From Mangrovimonas sp. ST2L15 (GTDB lineage: Bacteria > Bacteroidota > Bacteroidia > Flavobacteriales > Flavobacteriaceae), in NCBI RefSeq assembly GCF_001280515.1, contig NZ_LBIQ01000030.1, positions 186,001 through 250,000 of the forward strand: 64,000 nt of DNA. Direction: 5' to 3'. The translations under genes and the position numbers were made by a program. The notes under the pieces are model-generated. The model did not search any database, was not told where the DNA came from, and saw only the letters and a list, made by a program, of their open reading frames with translations. Positions 26,592 through 35,958 of this stretch are shown here, piece after piece (the first letter of the stretch is position 1; every line of letters starts with the position of its first letter).

Positions 26592-27842
26592 TTATTTAGT
26601 AACTATTTGCACGGTTTCTGGTGTTAACTGCTTTAAAAGCACTTCTTTACCATTCTCCAATTGATTTATCGCAACATCATTATAATGCCTAATGGTGTAT
26701 AAAGACACCCCTTCATGGTAGTTTACCTTGAATTTTGACTTCAGTTCCTTTAATAACGTTTCAAGACTGTTATAAAGATCATCCACACACACCGAAAAAC
26801 TAATGGCAGAGTTTTGAATCACATCCACCTTCATTTTCTTGTGATGCAACAGCTTAAAAATGTCACTGATATTTTCCTCAACAATATAGGAGAAATCTAA
26901 GGAAGATAGAGAAATTAACACCAAATTTTTCTTGACAATAAAGCAAGGAACATGGGGCTCAATCCCTTGTCCTTTTTGTACTACGGTCCCTTTATTTTTG
27001 GGATTCATAAAGGATTTTACAAAAAGTGGGATTTCTTTTCTTTGAAGCGGTTGTAACGTTTTTGGGTGAATTACCGAAGCCCCATAAAAAGCTAATTCTA
27101 TCGCCTCCCTATAAGAAATACTCTGCAACAACTTGGCGTTCTCAAAATACCGTGGATCTGCATTCAACACACCCTCCACATCTTTCCAAATAGTCACACT
27201 ACTAGCATTGAGACAATAAGCAAAAATAGCAGCAGTATAGTCACTTCCTTCTCGTCCTAAAGTAGTTGTGAAATTATTGGCATCACTCCCTAAAAATCCT
27301 TGGGTAATATTGAGTACATTTTTCTTTAAACCCTTGGAAATATTAGCTTGGGTAACGTCCCAATTCACTTTGGCATATCTATAAAAATTATCTGTCTTGA
27401 TAAACTCTCTGACATCTATCCAAGTATTTCTCAACCCAATCTCATTCAAGTATTCACTTATTATAGTAGTTGAAATTAATTCCCCAAAACTCACTGCTTG
27501 ATCATACACAAAATTGTAATCTGGAGATTTATTTCTTCCAAAGAAATCGGTTAATTCTTGAAATAATTGAGCTACCTTTTTATAAACAATATGCTGTTCA
27601 TTTTCAAACAAGTCCAAAAGAATACCGTTATGGTATTTCTTCACCTCCTGAATGGAACTTTGCAATGTCTTTTTACTGTGAAAATAATTTTTGACCACTT
27701 CTTCCAAAGCATTAGTGGTCTTCCCCATCGCAGACACAACAACCAAAGTATTTTTGTAACCTACTTCCTGTAAAACTCGGACCATGTTTTTGACCCCTTC
27801 AGCATCCTTTACAGAAGCCCCTCCAAATTTAAAAACTTGCAT
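26592..27842 (-). CDS. Aspartate kinase
   Basis: The 416-aa amino-acid kinase starts MQVFKFGGASVKD, the ATP/Asp binding K-F-G-G signature, and carries GREGSDYTAAIFAYCL in the kinase core. The region from about 300 to the end has ACT-like elements. The enzyme phosphorylates aspartate, the first step to Lys, Thr and Met. It is monofunctional, with no homoserine dehydrogenase fused. The GNAT gene ends 2 bases upstream and the aminolipid acyltransferase begins 23 bases downstream, so these form a minus-strand operon. Confidence 0.93.
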   Translation of the reverse strand: MQVFKFGGASVKDAEGVKNMVRVLQEVGYKNTLVVVSAMGKTTNALEEVVKNYFHSKKTLQSSIQEVKKYHNGILLDLFENEQHIVYKKVAQLFQELTDFFGRNKSPDYNFVYDQAVSFGELISTTIISEYLNEIGLRNTWIDVREFIKTDNFYRYAKVNWDVTQANISKGLKKNVLNITQGFLGSDANNFTTTLGREGSDYTAAIFAYCLNASSVTIWKDVEGVLNADPRYFENAKLLQSISYREAIELAFYGASVIHPKTLQPLQRKEIPLFVKSFMNPKNKGTVVQKGQGIEPHVPCFIVKKNLVLISLSSLDFSYIVEENISDIFKLLHHKKMKVDVIQNSAISFSVCVDDLYNSLETLLKELKSKFKVNYHEGVSLYTIRHYNDVAINQLENGKEVLLKQLTPETVQIVTK

Positions 27843-27843
27843 A

Positions 27844-28323
27844 CTACAACTTGGCTAGATAATTTTTTATTCCGTTTTGATCTAGGTGTACCACATCCCA
27901 ATCACGCTTTACATCGGCACCTTTACTGTGATAAAAGGAAATGGCAGGCTCATTCCAATCCAACACCTCCCAACTAATCCTTTTTACTCCTAATTCATTT
28001 CCATGTTGCACCACTTTATCCAATAACTGCGTTCCTATACCATGTCCTCTCATGGATTCTTCCACAATTAAATCTTCTAAATGAAGTACTTCGCCCTTCC
28101 AAGTAGAATATCTTGTATAAGTCAATGCAATTCCTACAATCCGTTCTTCCCTTTCTGCCACAAAGCATTGAAATTTTGGTTTCGGGCCAAACCCATCATA
28201 TTCCAAATCACTAACGGTAATTTCCACCGCATCGGGTTCTTTTTCAAAAACAGCCAACTCTTTGATGCGTTCCAAAATTTGAGACATATCATTTTTTTCA
28301 GCCTTTCTGATGTGAATCTTCAT
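27844..28323 (-). CDS. GNAT N-acetyltransferase (diamine acetyltransferase-like)
   Basis: The 159-aa single-domain GNAT has the acetyl-CoA loop RGHGIGTQLL (about 101-110) and the catalytic-side strand RISWEVLDWNEPAISFYHSKGA. The motif FEKEPDAVEITVSDLEYDGFG resembles the spermidine/spermine acetyltransferase group, so a polyamine or diamine substrate is possible but unproven. An AAGGAG ribosome-binding site lies 7 bases before the ATG and TATCTTTG about 18 bases upstream. It heads the GNAT, aspartate kinase and acyltransferase operon. Confidence 0.9.
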   Translation of the reverse strand: MKIHIRKAEKNDMSQILERIKELAVFEKEPDAVEITVSDLEYDGFGPKPKFQCFVAEREERIVGIALTYTRYSTWKGEVLHLEDLIVEESMRGHGIGTQLLDKVVQHGNELGVKRISWEVLDWNEPAISFYHSKGADVKRDWDVVHLDQNGIKNYLAKL

Positions 28324-28340
28324 AAATTCTCCTTTATTTT

Positions 28341-28348
28341 CAAAGATA
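28341..28348 (-). promoter_or_regulatory. -7 element of the GNAT/aspartate kinase operon
   Basis: TATCTTTG on the minus strand matches TAnnTTTG, 18 bases before the ATG. It is divergent from fbp, which has the weaker GATATTTG at 28415-28422. Confidence 0.6.
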
Positions 28349-28443
28349 ATCTAAACTTAACCATTTAATCAGATTTTCTTACCACGAAAACGATGTAGTT
28401 GGATAAAAAACCACGATATTTGTTCTAAACTTAATTCATCTTC

Positions 28444-29451
28444 ATGTCAGTAAAGAATCAAACTCTTGGTGAGTTTATTATTGAGAACCAAGCATCCTTT
28501 AAATATAGTTCTGGGGAACTTTCAAGATTAATCAATTCCATTAGACTTGCAGCCAAAGTTGTAAATCACGAAGTCAACAAGGCTGGCTTGGTGGATATCA
28601 TTGGGAGTTCAGGCGAGAACAATATTCAAGGTGAGGATCAACAAAAATTGGATGTTTATGCCAATAATAAATTCATCCACACCCTAACAAACAGAAATAT
28701 TGTATGTGGTATTGCCAGCGAGGAAGAAGATGATTTTGTTTCCATCAACAGTCAAGATGAAAACCATCAAAACAAATACGTGGTATTGATAGACCCCTTG
28801 GATGGCTCCTCTAATATTGACGTTAATGTCTCTGTGGGAACCATCTTTTCGGTGTACCGAAGAGTTACCCCCATTGGCACACCAGTGACCATAGAAGATT
28901 TTCTACAAAAAGGAGATCAACAAGTAGCTGCAGGTTATGTCGTTTATGGGACGTCTACCATGTTGGTTTACACTACCGGTGACGGGGTTAATGGTTTCAC
29001 TCTGAACCCTGCTATAGGTACTTTTTACCTATCACACCCCAACATGCAATTCCCAGAAGACGGAAAAATCTATTCAGTCAATGAAGGGAACTACATCCAT
29101 TTTCCGCAAGGTGTGAAAGATTACATTAAATATTGCCAAATGGAAGAAGGTGACCGCCCCTATACCAGTAGATATATTGGATCTTTGGTTTCTGATTTTC
29201 ATCGTAATATGATCAAAGGAGGTATTTATATGTACCCCAAAAGCTCTACTAGTTCCAATGGAAAATTGAGACTGCTTTACGAATGCAATCCCATGGCCTT
29301 TTTAGCAGAACAAGCAAATGGTAAAGCTAGTAATGGTACCCAACGCATCATGGATATTAAACCCACTGAATTGCACCAACGAGTTCCTTTTTTCTGCGGA
29401 AGTAAAAACATGGTCTCTAAAGTCGAAGAATTTATTAAAAAATACGAATAA
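28444..29451 (+). CDS. fbp: Class 1 fructose-1,6-bisphosphatase
   Basis: This gluconeogenic enzyme (335 aa) removes the 1-phosphate from fructose 1,6-bisphosphate. Metal-binding and substrate motifs are present: EEEDD after [23 protein letters not shown] (about 115-129), and [20 protein letters not shown] near the C-terminus. It is transcribed alone, divergent from the aspartate kinase operon, and closed by a symmetrical terminator. Confidence 0.97.
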   Translation: MSVKNQTLGEFIIENQASFKYSSGELSRLINSIRLAAKVVNHEVNKAGLVDIIGSSGENNIQGEDQQKLDVYANNKFIHTLTNRNIVCGIASEEEDDFVSINSQDENHQNKYVVLIDPLDGSSNIDVNVSVGTIFSVYRRVTPIGTPVTIEDFLQKGDQQVAAGYVVYGTSTMLVYTTGDGVNGFTLNPAIGTFYLSHPNMQFPEDGKIYSVNEGNYIHFPQGVKDYIKYCQMEEGDRPYTSRYIGSLVSDFHRNMIKGGIYMYPKSSTSSNGKLRLLYECNPMAFLAEQANGKASNGTQRIMDIKPTELHQRVPFFCGSKNMVSKVEEFIKKYE

Positions 29452-29479
29452 AAAAAGCGAGCTTTTAGCTCGCTTTTTT
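29451..29479. terminator. Bidirectional terminator between fbp and the TerB-like gene
   Basis: GCGAGC-TTTTA-GCTCGC has an A-run on the left and a T-run on the right, directly adjoining the fbp stop. Confidence 0.9.
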
Positions 29480-29501
29480 ATAATTCTATTAGATAAGTTT
29501 C

Positions 29502-29933
29502 TTATCTGTTCATATGTTTTATCTCTTCAATAAACGTGTCCAAATCAACCTCAAGGTGTACCAGCTTTAGAGCTTTGTCAGTAACATACTGAGCATTTTC
29601 AGGATGAAAACCAAGACCTACACATAATTTCTCTAACATACTTACTTGATCTTCTCCTTCAATATGATCTGCCCAAACCATTCGTGCTAAATCATATAAA
29701 CGTTCTAAACGATCGTCATAAGCAAGTGGCGGGTTAATAGGATGCGTTTGGTAATCCTTTAAAATTTGCGTGTAATCGGCTTCACTAATATGAAGGTTAT
29801 GAGCTAATCTATCAAGAAACTTCTTCTCTGCATCATTAATAACACCATCGCTCATAGCAATTCTTACAATGGCAGCAAAGTGGTCTTGATTTCTTTTTCT
29901 AAAACCGAAATCAAATAAATCTGAAATAGACAT
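29502..29933 (-). CDS. TerB-like (tellurite-resistance family) protein
   Basis: The 143-aa all-helical protein has the TerB pattern of acidic residues (IAMSDGVINDAEKKFLDRL, MVWADHIEGEDQVSMLEKL) thought to bind metal ions. No other ter genes are nearby, so a role in tellurite resistance is not supported; single TerB proteins are general cytosolic or envelope stress proteins. It has a good promoter at 29959-29966. Confidence 0.88.
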   Translation of the reverse strand: MSISDLFDFGFRKRNQDHFAAIVRIAMSDGVINDAEKKFLDRLAHNLHISEADYTQILKDYQTHPINPPLAYDDRLERLYDLARMVWADHIEGEDQVSMLEKLCVGLGFHPENAQYVTDKALKLVHLEVDLDTFIEEIKHMNR

Positions 29934-29958
29934 CGTATACTAATTTTTTAAAGTCGTG

Positions 29959-29966
29959 CAAATATA
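29959..29966 (-). promoter_or_regulatory. -7 element of the TerB-like gene
   Basis: TATATTTG on the minus strand is 26 bases upstream of the ATG. Confidence 0.6.
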
Positions 29967-30010
29967 CTACTCTTAATAGTTTTTTAAACACAAACTCTAC
30001 AACAAAATTT

Positions 30011-30018
30011 TATCTTTG
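30011..30018 (+). promoter_or_regulatory. -7 element of mfd
   Basis: TATCTTTG matches TAnnTTTG, and transcription would start about 10 bases before the TTG start codon. Confidence 0.6.
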
Positions 30019-30034
30019 CATCAAATAAATTGCT

Positions 30035-33000
30035 TTGAGCCACAATACCCTCTCGCAAATCTTTACACAGACTTCGCAAACGCAAAATCTGCAAGCTGCT
30101 ATTTCCCAAACCCAAGGGAAAACGCATCTGAAAGGTCTGGTAGGATCTTCGCTATCACTCGTTTTAGCCGAAACCTTTAAAAATGCTGAAAAACCGTTTC
30201 TTCTTATTTTCAATGATAAGGAAGAAGCTGCTTTTCACTTGAATGATTTGGAAATTCTCCTGAATGACAAAGACGTTCTTTTTTACCCTGGAAGTTATCG
30301 CAGACCCTATCAAATTGAAGAAACAGACAACGCCAATGTACTGCTAAGGGCCGAGGTTTTAAACAGGATCAATTCCAGAAAGAAACCTGCCGTAATTATC
30401 ACCTATCCCGATGCTTTATTTGAGAAAGTAGTGACTAGAAGGGAGTTGGAGAAAAACACTCTAAAAGTAGCTATAGGCGAACAATTATCCATTGATTTTA
30501 TCAACGAGGTTCTATTTGAGTACAAATTCAAAAGAGTTGATTTTGTGACAGAACCAGGGGAATTTTCCGTAAGAGGTGGAATCGTAGATGTTTTTTCATT
30601 TTCAAATGACGAACCCTACCGTATTGAGTTCTTTGGAGATGAAGTGGATAGTATTAGAACCTTTGATGTGGAGACTCAGTTGTCAACTAATCAAATTAAA
30701 AAAATCAATATCATTCCTAATATGGCCAATAAATTCATGGAAGAAACCAGGCAAAGCTTCCTCGAATATATGGCTCAAAAAACGGTGGTTTTCCTCAATA
30801 ATGCCGACCTACTTTTTTCAAGAACCGATGCTCTTTTTGAAAAAGCCAAGGAAGCCTTTGAAAAACTTTCCAAGGACATCAAACATGCCCAACCAGAGGA
30901 ATTATTTTGTCATTCCAAATTACTGAAACAGCAATTATTGGATTTTAATTTGGTTGAATTTGGAACATCATCTTTGTTTTCAAACCAAGCAGACCCTATT
31001 CTATTCAACACCTCACCACAACCCTCCTTTAACAAACAATTTGATTTGTTGATTGAGAATTTGGATGAATACCATCAAAAAGGGTACACCAATTATATTG
31101 CCTGTGTCAGTGAGCAACAAGCCAAAAGATTTCATGATATTTTTGATGACATCAGTGCCCAAAACAACCAAGAGATAGAGCAAAACATTCATTACAAAAC
31201 CATTGTACTCTCTCTATACCAAGGATTTATAGATCATGACAATAAGATAACCTGCTACACAGACCACCAAATCTTTGAGAGGTATCATAAATTCCACATC
31301 AAAAATGGCTATGCAAAAAAGCAAGCCATTACATTAAAGGAATTAACCAATCTGGAAATAGGAGATTATGTCACCCATATTGACCACGGAATTGGACGCT
31401 TTGGAGGGCTTCAAAAAATTGATGTAGAGGGTAATAAACAAGAAGCCATCAAATTAATTTACGGGGAACGGGATGTTTTATATTTGAGTATCCACTCTCT
31501 TCACAAGATTACCAAATTTAATGGCAAGGATGGTAAGCCTCCTAAAATCTATAAATTAGGTAGTGCTGCTTGGAAAAATCTTAAACAAAAAACTAAAACG
31601 AGGGTAAAAGAAGTTGCTTTTAACCTGATAAAATTATACGCCAAACGAAAGCTTAAAAAAGGACACCAATACAATCCAGATAGCTACATGCAACATGAGC
31701 TAGAGGCCTCGTTCCTTTATGAGGATACCCCAGACCAAAGTAAAGCCACCGCCGATATTAAAATGGACATGGAAAGCGAAAGACCTATGGACCGTTTGGT
31801 ATGTGGTGACGTAGGATTTGGAAAAACAGAAGTAGCAATCCGAGCTGCGTTTAAGGCTGTGGATAATGGCAAACAAGTAGCCGTTTTGGTTCCCACAACT
31901 ATCTTGGCCTACCAACATTACAGAACATTTAAGGAACGTTTGAAGGACTTCCCAGTTACGGTAGATTATGTGAATAGGTTTCGAACTGCCAAAGAAAAAC
32001 GTACCACTTTAGAAAAACTGGAAAGTGGTGCAGTAGATATCATTATCGGCACCCACCAACTAGCCAATAAAACGGTGAAGTTTAAAAATCTTGGTTTGTT
32101 GATTGTGGATGAAGAACAAAAATTTGGTGTTGCAGTCAAAGAGAAATTACGAACTTTAAAGGAGAACATTGATGTATTAACCTTAACCGCAACCCCTATT
32201 CCAAGAACACTTCAATTTAGCTTGATGGCCGCCAGGGATTTATCGGTAATTACTACACCTCCACCAAATAGATACCCCATTGAAAGCCACGTTGTCAGGT
32301 TTAATGAAGAAACCATAAGGGATGCTGTTAGTTATGAAATTGAACGTGGCGGGCAAGTGTTTTTTATTCACAACCGTATTGAAAACATCAAGGAAGTGGC
32401 AGGCCTCATCCAAAGATTAGTTCCTGATTCCAAAGTAGGTGTTGGACACGGGCAAATGGATGGTAAAAAATTGGAAAGCCTCATGCTTGCCTTTATGAAT
32501 GGTGAATTTGACGTTTTAGTAAGTACCACCATCGTAGAAAGTGGTCTGGATGTGCCTAATGCCAATACCATATTTATCAATAACGCCAACAATTTTGGAC
32601 TAAGTGACCTGCATCAAATGAGAGGTCGCGTGGGACGAAGCAATAAAAAAGCGTTCTGTTATTTCATCACACCAGATTATTCGGTAATGACCGAAGACGC
32701 CCGGAAACGAATCACAGCCTTGGCACAATTCACTGAATTGGGAAGCGGATTCAACATCGCAATGAAAGATTTGGAGATACGCGGTGCTGGAGATTTGCTA
32801 GGTGGTGAGCAAAGTGGTTTTATAAATGAAATTGGTTTTGATACCTATCAAAAAATATTGAACGAAGCCATTGAAGAGTTAAAAGACAACGAATTCAAAG
32901 ACCTCTATCAAGATGACAAAAAATCAAAACAATATGTAAAGGAAGTCACTATTGATAGTGATTTTGAACTGTTGTTCCCAGATGACTATGTCAATAACAT

Positions 33001-33403
33001 TACCGAGAGGTTAAACCTTTACACCAAACTCAATGAGATTAAAACAGATGATGAATTAGAAAAATTTGAAACAGAAATCATTGATAGATTTGGCGATATG
33101 CCTACCTCCGTTTCTGATTTGTTTGACAGTGTGCGTTTAAAATGGCTTGCTGCCAAATTGGGACTGGAAAAAGTAATCATGAAAAATGGAAAGCTTGTAG
33201 GTTACTTCATCAATGACCAAAAAAGTGGCTTTTATCAAAGTGAAGGATTTACCAAACTATTACAATTTGTGCAAACCCATCCAAGAGCCTGTAAAATGAA
33301 AGAAAAACAAACAAGAACCGGATTGCGATTGTTATTGACTTTTGAAAATATCAAGAGCGTCAAACAAGGGCTTTCAGTATTAAAACCCATCTTGGCTCAA
33401 TAA
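30035..33403 (+). CDS. mfd: Transcription-repair coupling factor
   Basis: The 1122-aa protein removes RNA polymerase stalled at lesions and recruits UvrA. The N-terminal UvrB-like part (about 1-330) has the YPGSYRRPYQIEE and RGGIVDVF motifs. An RNAP-interaction (CarD-like) domain covers about 440-530 (GDYVTHIDHGIGRFGG). The translocase has Walker A GDVGFGKTE (about 590), VDEEQKFG and LTATPIPRTL. The C-terminal TRCF domain closes it. The start is TTG at 30035, supported by a promoter just upstream. The stop is directly followed by a thioredoxin-like gene (no gap). Confidence 0.97.
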   Translation: MSHNTLSQIFTQTSQTQNLQAAISQTQGKTHLKGLVGSSLSLVLAETFKNAEKPFLLIFNDKEEAAFHLNDLEILLNDKDVLFYPGSYRRPYQIEETDNANVLLRAEVLNRINSRKKPAVIITYPDALFEKVVTRRELEKNTLKVAIGEQLSIDFINEVLFEYKFKRVDFVTEPGEFSVRGGIVDVFSFSNDEPYRIEFFGDEVDSIRTFDVETQLSTNQIKKINIIPNMANKFMEETRQSFLEYMAQKTVVFLNNADLLFSRTDALFEKAKEAFEKLSKDIKHAQPEELFCHSKLLKQQLLDFNLVEFGTSSLFSNQADPILFNTSPQPSFNKQFDLLIENLDEYHQKGYTNYIACVSEQQAKRFHDIFDDISAQNNQEIEQNIHYKTIVLSLYQGFIDHDNKITCYTDHQIFERYHKFHIKNGYAKKQAITLKELTNLEIGDYVTHIDHGIGRFGGLQKIDVEGNKQEAIKLIYGERDVLYLSIHSLHKITKFNGKDGKPPKIYKLGSAAWKNLKQKTKTRVKEVAFNLIKLYAKRKLKKGHQYNPDSYMQHELEASFLYEDTPDQSKATADIKMDMESERPMDRLVCGDVGFGKTEVAIRAAFKAVDNGKQVAVLVPTTILAYQHYRTFKERLKDFPVTVDYVNRFRTAKEKRTTLEKLESGAVDIIIGTHQLANKTVKFKNLGLLIVDEEQKFGVAVKEKLRTLKENIDVLTLTATPIPRTLQFSLMAARDLSVITTPPPNRYPIESHVVRFNEETIRDAVSYEIERGGQVFFIHNRIENIKEVAGLIQRLVPDSKVGVGHGQMDGKKLESLMLAFMNGEFDVLVSTTIVESGLDVPNANTIFINNANNFGLSDLHQMRGRVGRSNKKAFCYFITPDYSVMTEDARKRITALAQFTELGSGFNIAMKDLEIRGAGDLLGGEQSGFINEIGFDTYQKILNEAIEELKDNEFKDLYQDDKKSKQYVKEVTIDSDFELLFPDDYVNNITERLNLYTKLNEIKTDDELEKFETEIIDRFGDMPTSVSDLFDSVRLKWLAAKLGLEKVIMKNGKLVGYFINDQKSGFYQSEGFTKLLQFVQTHPRACKMKEKQTRTGLRLLLTFENIKSVKQGLSVLKPILAQ

Positions 33404-34738
33404 TTGAATCAACTTAAAAAAAGACTTATGAGACCATTAACATACCTCTGCTTATTGCTTCCGTTTTTCATGCTTGGACAACATACGATTTCTGGTAGTT
33501 TTTCCCCAGCTGAAGAATTCTCGTATGTTTTGTTGTACCGAGCCACTCCAAGTAAAACTGATTATATTGGTCAAGCCAAGTTATCAGATGACGGTGCTTT
33601 CTCTATAGAACTGGATGTCAACCAACCTCAAGGCATCTATAAAATTGTCTACGCCATTCCGCAGGAAGAGAACAACTTTAACTTAATTTATAATGGGAAA
33701 GAGGATATCGTAGTCCATTACGATCTAGAAGAAGGCTTGACCGTTTCACAGTCTCAGAACAACATTCTTTGGCTTGATTACATGTCTCATATGATGGCTA
33801 TTAACCAGCATATCGGCGCTCTGTATTCAAAAGAGCCTGTAGATAAAAAAGCCCTTGAAGAGGTATTTGAGGAGCAAGGAAATATTCAAGAAACATTTGA
33901 AAATAAATCTAATGGGTTATTGGTGGAAGCTTTTATCAAGGGGAATAAAATGTATGTCCCAAAAACATATGAGCCCATTTCAGAATATGGAACGCATTTA
34001 AAGGCTGAATATCTAAACCATATTGATTTTGAAAATCCGTTGATTCAAAGTTCCGATTTCCTGTTGGACCGTCTCATGGCCTATGTTTTGGAAATGACCC
34101 CAGAAAATCCCGATGCCTACAAAAAGGCTATTGACGAAGTAGTTGGAAAAGTTGGGAACCATCAAGAGGTCAAAAAAATCATATTAGAAATGCTCTGGCA
34201 AAGTATGACCGAAAAAAGTCAAGATGACGTAGCTAACTATATATCAGACCAATATTTGATGGCAATCGCCAAACAGGAAAAAGACACTTACCTTCTAAAA
34301 ATGTTGTCTGCCTATAAAAATACCAGTGTTGGTAAAGTTGCCAAAGATTTTAATATTTCCTATGGAATAAATGGAGAATCAGTAACAACCACGCTACATG
34401 ATTTATCGGGCTACGACTCCTATTTATTAATATTTTGGAGCAGTGGCTGCGGGCATTGTTTGGCCGAGTTACCACAAGTAAAAGCCTTTATGGAAAGCCA
34501 TCCCAAGGTGGGAGTGGTGGCCTTTGGTCTGGAAGAAGGCTATGCTGATTGGAAAAGTGAAATCAAAAATTATCCCCACTTTTTCCATGCCATCGGTTTG
34601 GGGCGATGGGAAAATCCTACTGCCATTGAATATGGTATCAGTTCAACCCCTACTTATTTTGTATTGGATAAAGATAAAAAGGTGCTTTTCAAACCTTATG
34701 ATTTGGAGGCTGTAAAATCATATTTCAAAGAAGATTAA
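33404..34738 (+). CDS. Exported thioredoxin-like (TlpA-type) protein
   Basis: The protein has a signal peptide, an N-terminal beta domain of DUF4369 type (about 28-115), a helical linker and a C-terminal thioredoxin fold with the active site SGCGHC (Cys at about 349 and 352) and the cis-Pro SSTPTYF. It is expected to act on disulfides in the periplasm. The TTG directly after the mfd stop gives 444 aa; the ATG at 33428 gives 436 aa and a more usual signal peptide (MRPLTYLCLLLPFFMLGQ). The 3' end overlaps the convergent yraN-like gene by 4 bases. Confidence 0.9.
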   Translation: MNQLKKRLMRPLTYLCLLLPFFMLGQHTISGSFSPAEEFSYVLLYRATPSKTDYIGQAKLSDDGAFSIELDVNQPQGIYKIVYAIPQEENNFNLIYNGKEDIVVHYDLEEGLTVSQSQNNILWLDYMSHMMAINQHIGALYSKEPVDKKALEEVFEEQGNIQETFENKSNGLLVEAFIKGNKMYVPKTYEPISEYGTHLKAEYLNHIDFENPLIQSSDFLLDRLMAYVLEMTPENPDAYKKAIDEVVGKVGNHQEVKKIILEMLWQSMTEKSQDDVANYISDQYLMAIAKQEKDTYLLKMLSAYKNTSVGKVAKDFNISYGINGESVTTTLHDLSGYDSYLLIFWSSGCGHCLAELPQVKAFMESHPKVGVVAFGLEEGYADWKSEIKNYPHFFHAIGLGRWENPTAIEYGISSTPTYFVLDKDKKVLFKPYDLEAVKSYFKED

Positions 34739-35094
34739 AAATGATAAAGGGCATCCTTTAAATGTTCCAAGTCAAAGGTTGATCCTTGCTTGACTATGGC
34801 AATGATATCAAACCTTACTTCGACATCCAACCCATTTTCGGTAACATATTCATCAACCGCTTTTACAAGGTTTTTAATTTGTTTGGGTTTGACAAAATCT
34901 TGAGGATTTCCAAAATCGGTAGTCGATCTCGATTTTACCTCAACAATAGCCAGAACATTCTCCTTTCTGGCAATAATATCCACCTCTGCTCTATCAAAAC
35001 GGTAGTTGCGTTCTAAAATAGAATAACCCTTCCCTAGCAGATAATCTACGGCGAGTTGTTCTCCCTTTTTTCCTAGTTCATTATGTTTTGCCAT
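34735..35094 (-). CDS. YraN family (UPF0102) endonuclease-like protein
   Basis: From the ATG at 35094 the protein is 119 aa (MAKHNELGKKGEQLAVDYLL), the typical length. It has a restriction-endonuclease-like core: GEQLA, then AEVDIIARKENVLAIVEVKSR, the D-ExK nuclease-type motif. The cellular role is unknown. The longer reading from 35145 adds 17 residues that overlap the terminator of the upstream lipoprotein gene and is unlikely. Its stop interlocks with the stop of the thioredoxin-like gene on the other strand (TTAA). Confidence 0.9.
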   Translation of the reverse strand: MAKHNELGKKGEQLAVDYLLGKGYSILERNYRFDRAEVDIIARKENVLAIVEVKSRSTTDFGNPQDFVKPKQIKNLVKAVDEYVTENGLDVEVRFDIIAIVKQGSTFDLEHLKDALYHF

Positions 35095-35124
35095 CACCAA
35101 CAAATTACCATTTTTCCTGAAAAC

Positions 35125-35150
35125 AAAAAAGGCACATGAAATCATGCACC
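35125..35150 (-). terminator. Terminator of the acidic-tailed lipoprotein gene
   Basis: On the minus strand GGTGCATGA pairs with TCATGTGCC (two G-U pairs) and is followed by six T. Confidence 0.75.
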
Positions 35151-35175
35151 TTTTCTTATTTTTAGTTTGAACAGA

Positions 35176-35805
35176 TTAAGTTGGAATTTGCCCACCGTTA
35201 TCTCCGCCATCGCCACCGCCATCATCGTCTCCGCCGTCATCATCTGATTCACAATCAGACAAGTTGAACTCATCATACATGGCCCAACTGTTCCCGTCAA
35301 ACTGGTCTCCCAGTGCCCAAGCAGTTTCTCCCCCGGTAGGCCCTTGTACCTCAGCATGTGCTGCAAAACAGTAGTTGTCTCCCACTTCAGAAATCGGGAT
35401 GATATAAACCACTTCGGTTGACGTTTGTGAAGTGGGCTCGGTAAATTCAAATTGACCAATCTGCGGATTTCCTGCGCCATTTAAAGGCACCCAATCTGAT
35501 TCACAAATACCTATACTTAAATGGGTCGTTCCGATGGTCCAATCCTCGTTAGTCGTATAAGTAATAATCAGTTGGTCACCATCAACATCAATAGTCACCG
35601 AACCAGCAACATGGGTTTGACCAGCAATCAGGTGTGTAATAAAACAATGTTCTCCATCGTTCTCCGGCTCATCAAAAGGAGTTGTTTCCACCTTTTTGGG
35701 TTTCTTCTGGGAAGCTCCAATGTTCTCATCACCTAGGGACTCATTGGAACAACCAAGAACTAGGCTTAAAGACATAGCAGTTAACATCAAAGTAATTTTT
35801 TTCAT
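35176..35805 (-). CDS. Lipoprotein with Asp/Gly-rich C-terminal tail
   Basis: From the ATG at 35805 the protein is 209 aa. It starts with a lipoprotein signal (SLSLVLGC, lipidated Cys at about 19) and a Lys-rich linker. A compact beta domain (about 45-180) has four Cys that could form two disulfides (in GEHCFITH, GICESDW, NYCFAAH and LSDCESD). The last 25 or so residues are Asp/Gly repeats (DDDGGDDDGGGDGGDNGG). The tail resembles Ca2+-binding or low-complexity surface tails. I do not recognise a family. A short overlapping reading frame in the tail region is an artefact of the GC-rich repeat. Confidence 0.85.
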   Translation of the reverse strand: MKKITLMLTAMSLSLVLGCSNESLGDENIGASQKKPKKVETTPFDEPENDGEHCFITHLIAGQTHVAGSVTIDVDGDQLIITYTTNEDWTIGTTHLSIGICESDWVPLNGAGNPQIGQFEFTEPTSQTSTEVVYIIPISEVGDNYCFAAHAEVQGPTGGETAWALGDQFDGNSWAMYDEFNLSDCESDDDGGDDDGGGDGGDNGGQIPT

Positions 35806-35958
35806 GGTATTAGATTTTTGGGTTGTAAGCCTAAGGTACACAACACAATAGATGTTATGAAAATTTTTTCGATGAACCGTACTAATTATAACGTTTAGTG
35901 TAGGATTTTTCTTTTATAAATCGTTAAAATACAATGTTTTAGAAACTTCAACTAACTG

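Noticed and set aside
29502-29933. Tellurite-resistance operon
   Set aside because: Only a single TerB-like gene is present, without terC/terD/terZ neighbours.
35142-35480. 112-aa minus-strand ORF at the end of the lipoprotein gene
   Set aside because: It is an alternate frame kept open by the GC-rich Asp/Gly repeat and overlaps the terminator.
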